Shown one piece after another: positions 9,564 to 18,048 of a stretch of 64,000 nucleotides of DNA. The notes beneath the pieces were generated by a model. That model saw only the letters and a list, made by a program, of their open reading frames with translations. It did not search any database and had not been told where the DNA came from. Origin of the DNA: Paraglaciecola sp. 20A4 (GTDB lineage: Bacteria > Pseudomonadota > Gammaproteobacteria > Enterobacterales > Alteromonadaceae); NCBI RefSeq assembly GCF_011378905.1, contig NZ_WTPY01000005.1, positions 62,001-126,000 on the forward strand, written 5' to 3'. Position 1 is the stretch's first letter, and every line of letters begins with the position of its first letter. A program made the position numbers and the translations under genes.

Positions 9564-9586
9564 AAGCCGGCTACAAGAGCCGGCTT
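9564..9586 (-). terminator. Intrinsic terminator between TonB receptor and EEP gene
   Basis: A 9-bp stem (AAGCCGGCT / AGCCGGCTT) with loop ACAAG, followed on the minus strand by a T-run, lies just after the TonB-receptor gene and just before the EEP ribosome-binding site. It could terminate or attenuate read-through. Confidence 0.8.
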
Positions 9587-9607
9587 CCTATAATAATCAT
9601 TTAATGA

Positions 9608-12600
9608 TTAGAATCTATAGTTAACACCTATACGCATTTCCCACAAAGATGCGTCACCTTGACGACTTTGAGGTGAAGTATTTCCGATAGTGGCAGTATT
9701 GAAAGATACTTCTTCCAAAATTCCCCAGTCATCGTTAATCATGTTAGTGAAATTATCAATGGTGAAGCTAACGGTGGCTGTATGACCATCAGCAAACGCT
9801 GGGATCTCTTGTCTAACCGCGATATCCACTTTTGTCCACCAATCACTTTCTTGATCATTACGCTCTGCTCCGATAGGAAGCACGCTGTTGCTATCCAAAA
9901 ACGGCGTAAACCCAAAAGTACTATTTCCGTCATCTTTAGATAGAGTGAAGCTATATGGACGACCGGATTGCGCCAATGCATACATGTTAAAGCGTGTCTC
10001 TAAACCTGCAAAGAGTTCAATTGCATAACTAAAGTCAGCAGTAAAACGATGCTCAATGTTCCAATCTGATAACGAAGATACATCTTCGTTTGGATTAGTA
10101 AATGCACGATATTGATAATTGGAGAATGCAACTGAACTCGTCATAGGTTGAACGTCTTCAGCATGGTTATAAGAGTAACCAGTTACCAAACGCATGCCAT
10201 TATCCCAAGTCTTCTCTAAGGTTCCTGTCAATGAATAAGAGGTAGACACTTCATCAGAATTGGTTAGCTCAAGTGATCCATAGCCATTTCTGTCATAATC
10301 AACATAACCTGCGTCGGTCAGTCCAACTTCCTCTATGCCAACATACTTAATCATCGCTTGATCTTGAGTAAACGACACCAATAAATCTGCATTTAAAATA
10401 TAGTCAGAGTCCGTAACATGGGTTATGCCTGCTGATACTTTCCACTCACTTGGCATTTTAAAATCAGGATCTAAGTTGTTTGACTCGAAATTACCTGCGT
10501 TACCGCTGTCCAACAAATCGTCGAGTTCAGACGGAACACCGTAACCTGGGCCAACAGGTGCGCCATCTTCAACATTTACCCACACGACGTCATCATCGAA
10601 TAAACTACGAGAACCATCATCATAACCAAAATCGCCACCATCTACTTCACCACCAGTTACATTGGTATTCTGGTAATTATTGGTCATCCATACGTTCGGG
10701 TTACCACCAGAGAACAAGCCAACACCACCGCGAATTTCAGTACTGTCGCTTAATGTATAATTAAGACCTATACGTGGTTGAAGCAAGCTAATACCGTCTA
10801 GGTTTGCCGTATTACTGTAACCATTACCCGCAAGAAAATCTGCATTCTCTACAGGTTTATCAGATGTAGTTATCCAGTCGTAACGTAATCCTGCTATTAC
10901 CTTTAAATCATCAGTCAGATAAAAATCATCTTGAATATAAGTACTGTGCGATGTGTAACCCCACTCCGCAGCTCGGTCATTAATGTCACCTGAATAGGCA
11001 TGGCCATACTCAACGTCACTAGCGATACCATTTTCAAAATCTGCAATACTATCAAAAGAAAGTGATGTTTCAGCGTGCTGTACAAAGATGTTATATATCT
11101 CTAAATCGTCACTTTCGTAACCGAACGTAAGGCTATGACCGTTATCAAGGTAATAGTTACCACGGAACATCATGCTAAGTGCATCCCAGTTGAGATCATT
11201 CACTTGGCGACTATCGTCCGAACCCAAAAAGACGGTCATATCATCTAAATAGAGCTTAACTTCACCAAAATCATTTCCGCCAACACTGCCATCACCCGTT
11301 AATGAGTTTTGACGATTATCTAATTCAGTATAAGAGAGACGTACTTCGGTAGAAAATTTATCATTCCAATCAGAATACAATACACCTGAATAAGACGTCA
11401 GTTCCGCACCACGTTCGTACAAATGACTAGACAGTTCAAATTCATCCGAATCGCCATCTGATTCAGCAAAGTTGTTACCATCATTCCAGTTATACGTAAA
11501 AGAGGCACGATGTTGTTCGTTTATATTCCAATCTAATTTTACTAAAAGCTTTTCATCTTCATTTGCTAGACTTGAAGGAACAGTACCTGGGTCAAACTGA
11601 TATAAATCATTCGAGATACGGACAATTTCGTCTAATTGAGTTTGCGTAAGAGCGACTTCATTGACTGCGCCTGAACCAACAACCCCGCGATCAAACAGGT
11701 TTGCACCTTCTAGTTTTTCATATGCTGCAAAGATGAATAATTTATCTTTAATTAACGGAGCGCCAACGCTGAAACCATAACGTTTTTCTGTATAGTCACC
11801 GATATTTACGTCATCTCCCTCTAGCGAGTCACCTCTAAGGTCATTGCTGCCGTAGTCGTAGAATGCAGAACCGTGGACTTCATTAGTACCTGTTTTACTT
11901 ACAGCACTGATATTACACGCAGAGAAGCCACCATAAATGACGTCAAATGGAGCGATTTCTACTGCAACCCCTTCAATAGCGTCAAAAGAGAAAGGCATTC
12001 TTTCTGTTGGATAACCATTAGAGTTAAGACCAAACAAATCATTCATACGCACACCGTCAACAGTCAAACTGTTAAAACGAGGGCTTTTACCTACACACTG
12101 AATGCCACCACTTCCACCTTCATCAACGTAGATGCGAGGATCAATCCTTACAATATCAGTCAGGTCACGGTTAATAGCGGGGGCATTTTCTAACGTTGCT
12201 AAATCAAAGTTAGCGCCGGGTCCAATTTTACCAAAAGACAAGCTGCTAATTTGTGATGCAGAAACCGCAATTCGTTCAATATTTTCTTCAGCGGTCAACA
12301 CACGGTTAATCGGCGCTGTTTCACCCAAACTAAGGTAAACATCTTCTATCGTTTGATCTGCAAAGGTATTTGAATCAAGTTCGATAGTATAAGGACCACC
12401 GACACGTAAACCATTTAAGTTAAAAGTACCTGCAGAATTAACTGTAGCCGTTTTGACCGCACCAGTAGGTACGTGAGTTACCTTAACAACAGTGCCCGCG
12501 GCTGGGTTACCATTTGGACCAACGATTTGCCCAGTCATACCTGAAGAAGTAGTTTGCGCAATAGCAACAGAAGACATGCCGATTGACATGGCGACCGCTA

Positions 12601-12634
12601 CAGCGATGCTGGTGAGCTTAGTTTTTCTTAGCAT
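9608..12634 (-). CDS. Oar-like TonB-dependent outer-membrane receptor
   Basis: The 1008-residue protein begins with a signal peptide ending AIAQ. A CarboxypepD_reg-like beta-sandwich follows (about residues 30-115), then a plug domain (about 140-260, with TVDGVRMNDLFG), and a long beta-barrel ending in the outer-membrane signature NYRF. Two plug cysteines (GIQCVGK and SACNIS) could form a disulfide. This is the Oar-like TonB receptor class common in Alteromonadales, used for energised uptake of large substrates. The substrate is not readable. Nearby uridine kinase, NupC and a secreted phosphodiesterase suggest nucleosides or nucleic-acid fragments. A palindrome at 12743-12758 lies about 110 bases upstream of the start. 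Confidence 0.93.
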   Translation of the reverse strand: MLRKTKLTSIAVAVAMSIGMSSVAIAQTTSSGMTGQIVGPNGNPAAGTVVKVTHVPTGAVKTATVNSAGTFNLNGLRVGGPYTIELDSNTFADQTIEDVYLSLGETAPINRVLTAEENIERIAVSASQISSLSFGKIGPGANFDLATLENAPAINRDLTDIVRIDPRIYVDEGGSGGIQCVGKSPRFNSLTVDGVRMNDLFGLNSNGYPTERMPFSFDAIEGVAVEIAPFDVIYGGFSACNISAVSKTGTNEVHGSAFYDYGSNDLRGDSLEGDDVNIGDYTEKRYGFSVGAPLIKDKLFIFAAYEKLEGANLFDRGVVGSGAVNEVALTQTQLDEIVRISNDLYQFDPGTVPSSLANEDEKLLVKLDWNINEQHRASFTYNWNDGNNFAESDGDSDEFELSSHLYERGAELTSYSGVLYSDWNDKFSTEVRLSYTELDNRQNSLTGDGSVGGNDFGEVKLYLDDMTVFLGSDDSRQVNDLNWDALSMMFRGNYYLDNGHSLTFGYESDDLEIYNIFVQHAETSLSFDSIADFENGIASDVEYGHAYSGDINDRAAEWGYTSHSTYIQDDFYLTDDLKVIAGLRYDWITTSDKPVENADFLAGNGYSNTANLDGISLLQPRIGLNYTLSDSTEIRGGVGLFSGGNPNVWMTNNYQNTNVTGGEVDGGDFGYDDGSRSLFDDDVVWVNVEDGAPVGPGYGVPSELDDLLDSGNAGNFESNNLDPDFKMPSEWKVSAGITHVTDSDYILNADLLVSFTQDQAMIKYVGIEEVGLTDAGYVDYDRNGYGSLELTNSDEVSTSYSLTGTLEKTWDNGMRLVTGYSYNHAEDVQPMTSSVAFSNYQYRAFTNPNEDVSSLSDWNIEHRFTADFSYAIELFAGLETRFNMYALAQSGRPYSFTLSKDDGNSTFGFTPFLDSNSVLPIGAERNDQESDWWTKVDIAVRQEIPAFADGHTATVSFTIDNFTNMINDDWGILEEVSFNTATIGNTSPQSRQGDASLWEMRIGVNYRF

Positions 12635-12742
12635 TGTGTGTTTCCTAATTATTGTGAATAGTAAATCGTGTTAATTTTATGCCGCTATTATTTTGTTTTT
12701 ATATTGCATTTATATTACTGCACTGACTAATAACCGAACAAT

Positions 12743-12758
12743 CTGACTAAATGGTCAA
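12743..12758. promoter_or_regulatory. Palindromic operator-like site, copy 1
   Basis: CTGACTAAATGGTCAA is near-palindromic and matches copy 3 (TTGACCAAATGGTCAA) at 14 of 16 positions. It lies about 109 bases upstream of the TonB-receptor start. The regulator is not identified. Confidence 0.55.
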
Positions 12759-12973
12759 ATTTTCCCTGCCCGCTTCAAAATCTTATCTATTAACGACCAC
12801 TATTATTTTTTATTTGCCGTGGCCTGAAACGATTTGTCACAAACTTCGACTTAGTTAGTGTGAACAATCTTCGCAAAGTAAAAACCCCTTAATAGCATTC
12901 ATAACTTCTTATTAGTAATCTATAAAAATCAATAAGTTGCACTACTTAAGTAAACTTACCTATTGCATTAAGT

Positions 12974-12989
12974 AAGACTAACTGGTCAA
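12974..12989. promoter_or_regulatory. Palindromic operator-like site, copy 2
   Basis: AAGACTAACTGGTCAA shares GACyAAnTGGTCAA with the other two copies. It ends about 53 bases before the ATG of the PBP-like gene, a position suited to promoter control. Confidence 0.5.
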
Positions 12990-13042
12990 ATCAGTTCAAT
13001 AAGTAAAAACACCTTACTTGAGTATAGATTAACATTTTGTCG

Positions 13043-13921
13043 ATGAGCTCCATAACCTTACCTATTTTATCGGGATTTTTCATTCTTGCCAGCTGGTATG
13101 CAGGTGTTTTTTCAAGTGCGATAAAAAGTGAAGATTTATCCAATTTAATTTCTGAATCGATCACTTGCCAAACAAAATCGGTAAAAAATAGTGACTCATT
13201 TGTTGTTTTTATAACCGATCAAGGTATGGCGAGCAAACTTCTTTCTGCTTTGTGTAGCAATCAAACCATTAATCGTCAATACGGTGAGGTCTCAATTCAG
13301 TGGAGTCATAATGAACAAGAGATCATTCAATATGTCGGCAAAGGTATCGCTGATCTTGCATTAGTTAAAGAGAATGTAATGCTGGCTTTTGCTGTAGAAA
13401 CGACTTATCGCTATCAAACGATCGCCCAGTACCAAGACTATTCTACTTATCTTATTTCCCTAAAAGAAAAACCGGAACTGACTAAACAATATTTATGGGG
13501 CAAACGCTTAGGTTTATTAGATTACCCCAGCAGTCGATCGGGTCATATTGTACCCAAAGGGTTATTGAATGACTTGGGCATATCAGAAACAAGCATGGAG
13601 ATAGTATACGTAAACTCCCATGAAACCCTGCGCGATCTTTTAGCTGCTGGTCACGTTGATATCATTTCGTCCTTTTGGAAAGAAGAAGATGAGCAGCGAT
13701 TCTCTGCGAACTACATCACGCCGATCAAAACGAAAGTAAGTGGTAGTAAATGGTATTTAAAAATGGAAACGCGCAATACTGATTTGATATGCGAAATTCA
13801 AAATACCTTGTTAAGGTTATCTACTGAAACCCAATCAGATTACTACAGTCAACTTCAGCTTATCCCGAACCACTGCCAACCGCCTTTAGATGCAAAGGAG
13901 CAGCAATTAGATGAAGAATAA
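13043..13921 (+). CDS. Periplasmic-binding-protein-like protein (PhnD/TRAP-like fold), function unknown
   Basis: About 292 residues from ATG 13043; an in-frame TTG at 13037 is the alternative and no ribosome-binding site is obvious. A hydrophobic N-terminus (residues 3-25) is a signal or anchor. The body resembles type-2 periplasmic binding proteins of the phosphonate type. It contains a GKGIADLALVKENV strand-helix, then KRLGLLDYPSSRSGHIVPKGLLNDLG and LAAGHVDIISSF, which fit the two lobes and hinge. No ABC or TRAP transporter genes adjoin it. Its stop overlaps the next gene by 11 bases, so the two are co-translated and probably act together, perhaps as a sensor pair. Confidence 0.65.
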   Translation: MSSITLPILSGFFILASWYAGVFSSAIKSEDLSNLISESITCQTKSVKNSDSFVVFITDQGMASKLLSALCSNQTINRQYGEVSIQWSHNEQEIIQYVGKGIADLALVKENVMLAFAVETTYRYQTIAQYQDYSTYLISLKEKPELTKQYLWGKRLGLLDYPSSRSGHIVPKGLLNDLGISETSMEIVYVNSHETLRDLLAAGHVDIISSFWKEEDEQRFSANYITPIKTKVSGSKWYLKMETRNTDLICEIQNTLLRLSTETQSDYYSQLQLIPNHCQPPLDAKEQQLDEE

Positions 13922-14846
13922 GCTAATTTACGCAGCCGTAATTTTAACAACATGGCTGGTATTTCAAATTGCATTTGTGGTGGGAGTACATTTTCAAGCA
14001 ACGACAAACCAAACACAGTTTTTAGCCAGTATCGAAAAACGCATCGCTATTGATTTACCAAAACTGCGTTTAGCCAATCCTAAATTTAAGACGGTTGCAG
14101 ATGCCCGATCTGTAAGCTCCTATTTGGGCCAATTAAACAGCGTTCTAGAGCAGCAAACGTCCCCAATTTATGTCACCAGTATTCAAGGGATTATAGCGCC
14201 TGATGTAAAGCAAGACGTTGAGCAATGGCAAGCTTATCTTCAAACTAGTGATCAAAAGATAGTCATTCAATATGCGAAAAAACCATTAATGCTATTAGAT
14301 TACATCAGTGTTATCCCAATCTTATTGGCAATTATTGTTAGCCTGTTATTTATAAGAAAATTGCGATCTACCCGTCACAAGTCAGTCGTTGGGCAAGAAG
14401 AGCAAGAGACTGCTCACCAACATCAGCTGATTATCGATTTAAAAAACAAAACCCTGAGCTATATCGACAGCACCACGAGCGTTATATTACCGAATAAGCC
14501 ATTTTGTTTTTATGCGGCACTGGTCGACTTTTGTATACATGATAAAAGCGCTAATTTAAGTAATAGCAGTGATGTGCCAGACGAACTTGCACAAACCGCG
14601 AATAAATACTTTTATCGCTTAATTGATTTGGGCCATACCAAGCGTAAAAGACCAGACTTCACCGCCAATTTAGATAAAACCCTCAGTGAAATACGTTCCG
14701 CTTTAGACGATTTATTCGTCGACCATCAAGATGAAAAAGACCAATTCTACCCGCCAAAAGCGCAAGGGGAAGGCTCTAGGTCTAAGTTACATAATTACGC
14801 ACTAGCCAATTTAGCAGATGATAAAGTTGTTTTCATCGGCAAATAA
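13911..14846 (+). CDS. Two-TM membrane protein with cytoplasmic domain resembling a winged helix; partner of the PBP-like gene
   Basis: I do not recognise a named family. The 311-residue product has a transmembrane helix at about 7-27, a periplasmic segment of about 100 residues, and a second helix at about 126-147 followed by basic residues. A cytoplasmic domain of about 150 residues follows. That domain starts HQLIIDLKNKTLSYIDSTTS, and PNKPFCFYAALVDFC follows shortly after. This is reminiscent of the beta-hairpin and first helix of OmpR/ToxR-type winged helices, but the match is weak. It overlaps the PBP-like gene by 11 bases. A membrane-bound sensor-regulator is a hypothesis only. Confidence 0.6.
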   Translation: MKNKLIYAAVILTTWLVFQIAFVVGVHFQATTNQTQFLASIEKRIAIDLPKLRLANPKFKTVADARSVSSYLGQLNSVLEQQTSPIYVTSIQGIIAPDVKQDVEQWQAYLQTSDQKIVIQYAKKPLMLLDYISVIPILLAIIVSLLFIRKLRSTRHKSVVGQEEQETAHQHQLIIDLKNKTLSYIDSTTSVILPNKPFCFYAALVDFCIHDKSANLSNSSDVPDELAQTANKYFYRLIDLGHTKRKRPDFTANLDKTLSEIRSALDDLFVDHQDEKDQFYPPKAQGEGSRSKLHNYALANLADDKVVFIGK

Positions 14847-15151
14847 CGCATACCCATCGACACTTAATTTTTAATGTTTTGTGTTATGTCGCATCTCATA
14901 GCCTCATTCAGAATGCTATGGCTCAGCGTGGTTTCTGTTGGTTGTATATATGCAATGAGTAAAAAAACAAAACTTGACCAAATGGTCAATAAACCGTAAC
15001 GTTGTTGCGTTAATGTTAACCAGAGGGGCTAACATTGGGTAGATTTACCAGTTGTCACAAAAATAGCGCTATAAATTTATCGTGAAAACTGACTTTTTCA
15101 CCGTTCGCTGGTATCTTTCAAGCAATCTCATATCTATCATTTCGGAGTAGT
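14847..15151. other. Intergenic region upstream of udk
   Basis: About 305 bases separate the membrane-protein gene from udk. They contain the best copy of the 16-bp palindrome (14974-14989). No intrinsic terminator, RNA gene or small ORF is apparent. Confidence 0.5.
14974..14989. promoter_or_regulatory. Palindromic operator-like site, copy 3
   Basis: TTGACCAAATGGTCAA is palindromic except for its central base pair and is the most symmetrical of the three copies. It lies 162 bases upstream of the udk start, in the only promoter-sized gap before the udk-nupC-oxygenase genes. Confidence 0.6.
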
Positions 15152-15775
15152 ATGTCTGCCCCCCTCGTTATCGCTATCTCCGGTGCTTCTGGCTCGGGTA
15201 AATCTTTGTTTACTGAAAATTTATTAAAAGAATTTTCGGAAGACGGGAAACATGTTCGAATTTTACGTGAAGATCATTATTACCGTGCGCAAGATCATCT
15301 TCCCATGGAAGAGCGTGAAAAGAATAATTACGACCATCCCAAAGCGTTTGAACATGAATTACTGGTTGAGCACTTACAAGCACTTAGGAACTGGCAGTCG
15401 GTTGAATACCCTCACTACTGCTATAAAACGCATACACGCTTGGCTCAAACTGAAAAACTAATGTCAGCACCGGTTATCATAATTGAAGGTATTATGTTGT
15501 TAGCAAATCAAGATTTGCAGCCCTTATTCGACATCAAAATCTTTGTGGATACCCCGTTAGACATTTGCTTATTGCGTCGCATGAAACGTGACATTGCTGA
15601 ACGAGGTCGTACATTGGATTCTGTTGCCAAGCAATATGAATCAACGGTTAAACCTATGTACCATCAGTTTATTGCACCAAGTCGTTTTACTGCTGATGTA
15701 ATAGTTACCCAAGGTGGCAAGAACCGTATTGCATTGGATGTTATTAAATCTCATATTCAGCAGACGTTACTTTAG
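15152..15775 (+). CDS. udk: Uridine kinase
   Basis: The 207-residue product phosphorylates uridine and cytidine to UMP and CMP in pyrimidine salvage. The P-loop GASGSGKS is at residues 10-17. REDHYYRAQDHLP matches the family's conserved segment after the P-loop, and IIIEGIMLL and LLRRMKRDIAERGRT are also typical. Length is near that of E. coli Udk (213). GGAG precedes the ATG. It is followed 47 bases later by nupC, coupling uptake and phosphorylation. Confidence 0.92.
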   Translation: MSAPLVIAISGASGSGKSLFTENLLKEFSEDGKHVRILREDHYYRAQDHLPMEEREKNNYDHPKAFEHELLVEHLQALRNWQSVEYPHYCYKTHTRLAQTEKLMSAPVIIIEGIMLLANQDLQPLFDIKIFVDTPLDICLLRRMKRDIAERGRTLDSVAKQYESTVKPMYHQFIAPSRFTADVIVTQGGKNRIALDVIKSHIQQTLL

Positions 15776-15822
15776 CCCGAAACCATTAACGACAATATAA
15801 TAACAATAATTAAGGAGTTAGG

Positions 15823-17031
15823 ATGGTCAGCTTGATTGGCATCGCTGTTCTGTTCATTCTTGCGATACTGCTATCTGCACATCGCAAGTCGATAAACTGG
15901 CGTACTGTGGGCGGTGCATTTGCTATTCAAGCCATAATTGGCGCATTAGTGCTGTACTTCCCTCCAGGGAAAGAGTTTTTGCTAGGTCTGACCGTCTACG
16001 TTAAAAATATTATTGAATACAGTCAGCAAGGTATTGATTTCATTTTTGGTCAGCTTGGTAATAAGTCACTTGGCTTTATATTTGCCTTTAATGTTTTGCC
16101 CGTGATTGTATTTTTCTCTTCGTTAATCACTGTTCTTTATCATTTGGGTATCATGTCTTGGATTATTCGCTTAATAGGCGGATTTTTACAGATCGCATTG
16201 AAAACCAGCCGCCCTGAGTCCATGTCTGCTGCGGCTAATATATTTGTTGGCCAAACTGAAGCCCCACTAGTCGTAAAGCCGTTTATTCCACATATGACGC
16301 GCTCTGAACTGTTCGCCATTATGGTTGGTGGTTTAGCGTCTATTGCTGGCTCTGTTATGGCTGGATACGCCGGAATGGGCGTCGAGATTAAGTATTTGTT
16401 AGCCGCTAGCTTTATGGCTGCTCCAGGTGGTTTGTTAATGGCAAAAATCATTATGCCTGAGACACAGGAAGTAAAGAATGAACTGGCTGAAGTCGATAAC
16501 GAAGAAGATAAATACGCAAATATTTTTGATGCAGCGGCCAGCGGTGCGGCTTCAGGTATGCACCTTGCGTTAAATGTAGGCGCCATGTTGCTTGCCTTTA
16601 TCGCACTTATCGCTTTACTAAACGGCTTAATTGGCTGGGCAGGTGGCCTTGTTGGTGTTGAAAACTTAAGTTTCGAAATGATCCTTGGCTACGTTTTTCA
16701 GCCGCTAGCATGGACATTGGGAGTGCCTTGGGATGAAGCAAATCTGGCAGGAAGCTTTATCGGGCAGAAAATGGTCGTCAATGAATTTGTTGCCTATGTG
16801 GATTTTCTAAAGTACCAAGCAGATTTATCACCCGCGACCCAAGCTATCGTTATATTTTCACTTTGTGGTTTTGCTAATTTTTCATCGATTGCGATACTTA
16901 TGGGTGGTATTGGCGCCTTGGCTCCAACTAGACGTAAAGAAATTGCTCAACTTGGCTTAAAAGCGGTACTTGCCGCCACGTTAGCGAATCTAATGAGTGC
17001 AGCATTAGCGGGCTTATATTTAAGCCTCTAA
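15823..17031 (+). CDS. nupC: NupC-family nucleoside transporter
   Basis: This 402-residue concentrative nucleoside transporter belongs to the CNT family. Recognisable family segments are [14 protein letters not shown] in the substrate-binding hairpin, NEFVAYVDF, and the [13 protein letters not shown] helix near the C-terminus. It should take up nucleosides across the inner membrane with H+ or Na+. AAGGAG gives a strong ribosome-binding site. Position after udk and before an oxygenase suggests one salvage operon. Confidence 0.94.
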   Translation: MVSLIGIAVLFILAILLSAHRKSINWRTVGGAFAIQAIIGALVLYFPPGKEFLLGLTVYVKNIIEYSQQGIDFIFGQLGNKSLGFIFAFNVLPVIVFFSSLITVLYHLGIMSWIIRLIGGFLQIALKTSRPESMSAAANIFVGQTEAPLVVKPFIPHMTRSELFAIMVGGLASIAGSVMAGYAGMGVEIKYLLAASFMAAPGGLLMAKIIMPETQEVKNELAEVDNEEDKYANIFDAAASGAASGMHLALNVGAMLLAFIALIALLNGLIGWAGGLVGVENLSFEMILGYVFQPLAWTLGVPWDEANLAGSFIGQKMVVNEFVAYVDFLKYQADLSPATQAIVIFSLCGFANFSSIAILMGGIGALAPTRRKEIAQLGLKAVLAATLANLMSAALAGLYLSL

Positions 17032-17125
17032 ACGCATGCTGCGGCACCAGAAAAGTAAATAATAAAGGAATGAATGCCAAGGTAGGCAATCCATTCACAC
17101 TACATGACAGACAGGAAAGAATATT

Positions 17126-17965
17126 ATGCAATTGCTCGCAGTTGACTATCTAGCGCCAGACGCGGACAAACAGTTCGTTGAATCGCTGCGCCAAACGGGT
17201 TTTGGTGTCCTTAAAAACCATCCTATTGAACAGTCTTCTGTTACCAGTATTTATCAGAACTGGCAGGCTTTTTTCAATAGCGATGAGAAGCTTCATTATG
17301 CGTTCGATAATAAAAGTCACGATGGATTCTTTTCAACAAAAGTGTCTGAAACAGCCAAGGGCTTTAAAAAGAAAGATATTAAAGAGTATTTTCATTATTA
17401 CCCTTGGGGTAAGTGCCCGCCCAATTTAAAGCAAGAATTACAAGCTTATTATCAGGCTGCAAATAGTCTTGCGTCCGAGTTACTTGGCTGGGTTGAGAAG
17501 TATTCTCCTGCTGAAGTAGCCGCGCTTTATAGTGAGCCACTTTCTGGTATGGCAACCGATAGTGACCAAACCCTTTTACGCATATTACACTACCCGCCTA
17601 TTACCGGTAATGAAGAACCCGACGCTATTCGCGCCGCAGCACATGAAGACATTAACTTATTGACCATTTTGCCATCGTCAAATGAGCCCGGTCTGCAAGT
17701 TAAAGGTACGGGCGATGAATGGATAGATGTGCCTTGCGACTTTGGTACCTTAATTGTCAATATTGGGGATATGCTGCAAGAGGCATCTGGGGGATATTTT
17801 CCATCAACATCTCACCGAGTTGTTAACCCTAAAGGTGCTGATCAATCTAAATCTCGGATATCGTTACCGCTATTTTTGCACCCTCGCCCTGAGGTTGTGT
17901 TATCAGCACGCCATACCGCAAAGACCTATTTAGCTGAACGTTTACGAGAGCTTGGTGTAGCGTAA
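17126..17965 (+). CDS. 2-oxoglutarate/Fe(II)-dependent oxygenase, isopenicillin-N-synthase family
   Basis: The 279-residue protein has an N-terminal DIOX_N-like region with TGFGVLKNHP. It then has the double-stranded beta-helix core: iron ligands His173 and Asp175 in AHEDIN and His230 in TSHRVV, with the 2OG-binding Arg in SRISLP. All catalytic residues are intact. It lies 94 bases after nupC on the same strand and ends at a hairpin, so it is probably in the nucleoside operon. Known relatives hydroxylate many small molecules, including pyrimidines and deoxynucleosides in fungi. The substrate here is inference from context. Confidence 0.85.
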   Translation: MQLLAVDYLAPDADKQFVESLRQTGFGVLKNHPIEQSSVTSIYQNWQAFFNSDEKLHYAFDNKSHDGFFSTKVSETAKGFKKKDIKEYFHYYPWGKCPPNLKQELQAYYQAANSLASELLGWVEKYSPAEVAALYSEPLSGMATDSDQTLLRILHYPPITGNEEPDAIRAAAHEDINLLTILPSSNEPGLQVKGTGDEWIDVPCDFGTLIVNIGDMLQEASGGYFPSTSHRVVNPKGADQSKSRISLPLFLHPRPEVVLSARHTAKTYLAERLRELGVA

Positions 17966-17988
17966 AGCGCCAATTACCCATCAAAAGA

Positions 17989-18024
17989 ACCAACCTCACC
18001 GATACCAAAATTGTTGAGGTTGGT
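17989..18024. terminator. Convergent hairpin terminator
   Basis: Arms ACCAACCTCA (17989-17998) and TGAGGTTGGT (18015-18024) form a 10-bp stem between the convergent oxygenase and TPR-lipoprotein genes. Confidence 0.7.
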
Positions 18025-18048
18025 CCTTATCAGGCACTAAGTAACTAT

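Larger units (their letters stand above)
12635..13042. other. Divergent promoter region between TonB receptor and PBP-like gene
   Basis: This AT-rich region of about 400 bases lies between two divergent transcription units. It holds two copies of the 16-bp palindrome described separately, one near each gene. I see no small gene or other repeat in it. Confidence 0.6.

Noticed and set aside
10480-10764. His/Asn-rich 94-codon frame on the plus strand
   Set aside because: It lies wholly opposite the TonB-receptor gene, has no ribosome-binding site, and its composition is an antisense shadow of the receptor's Asp/Asn-rich loops.
16140-16586. 148-codon minus-strand frame inside nupC
   Set aside because: It is antisense to conserved NupC helices, with no independent start signals.
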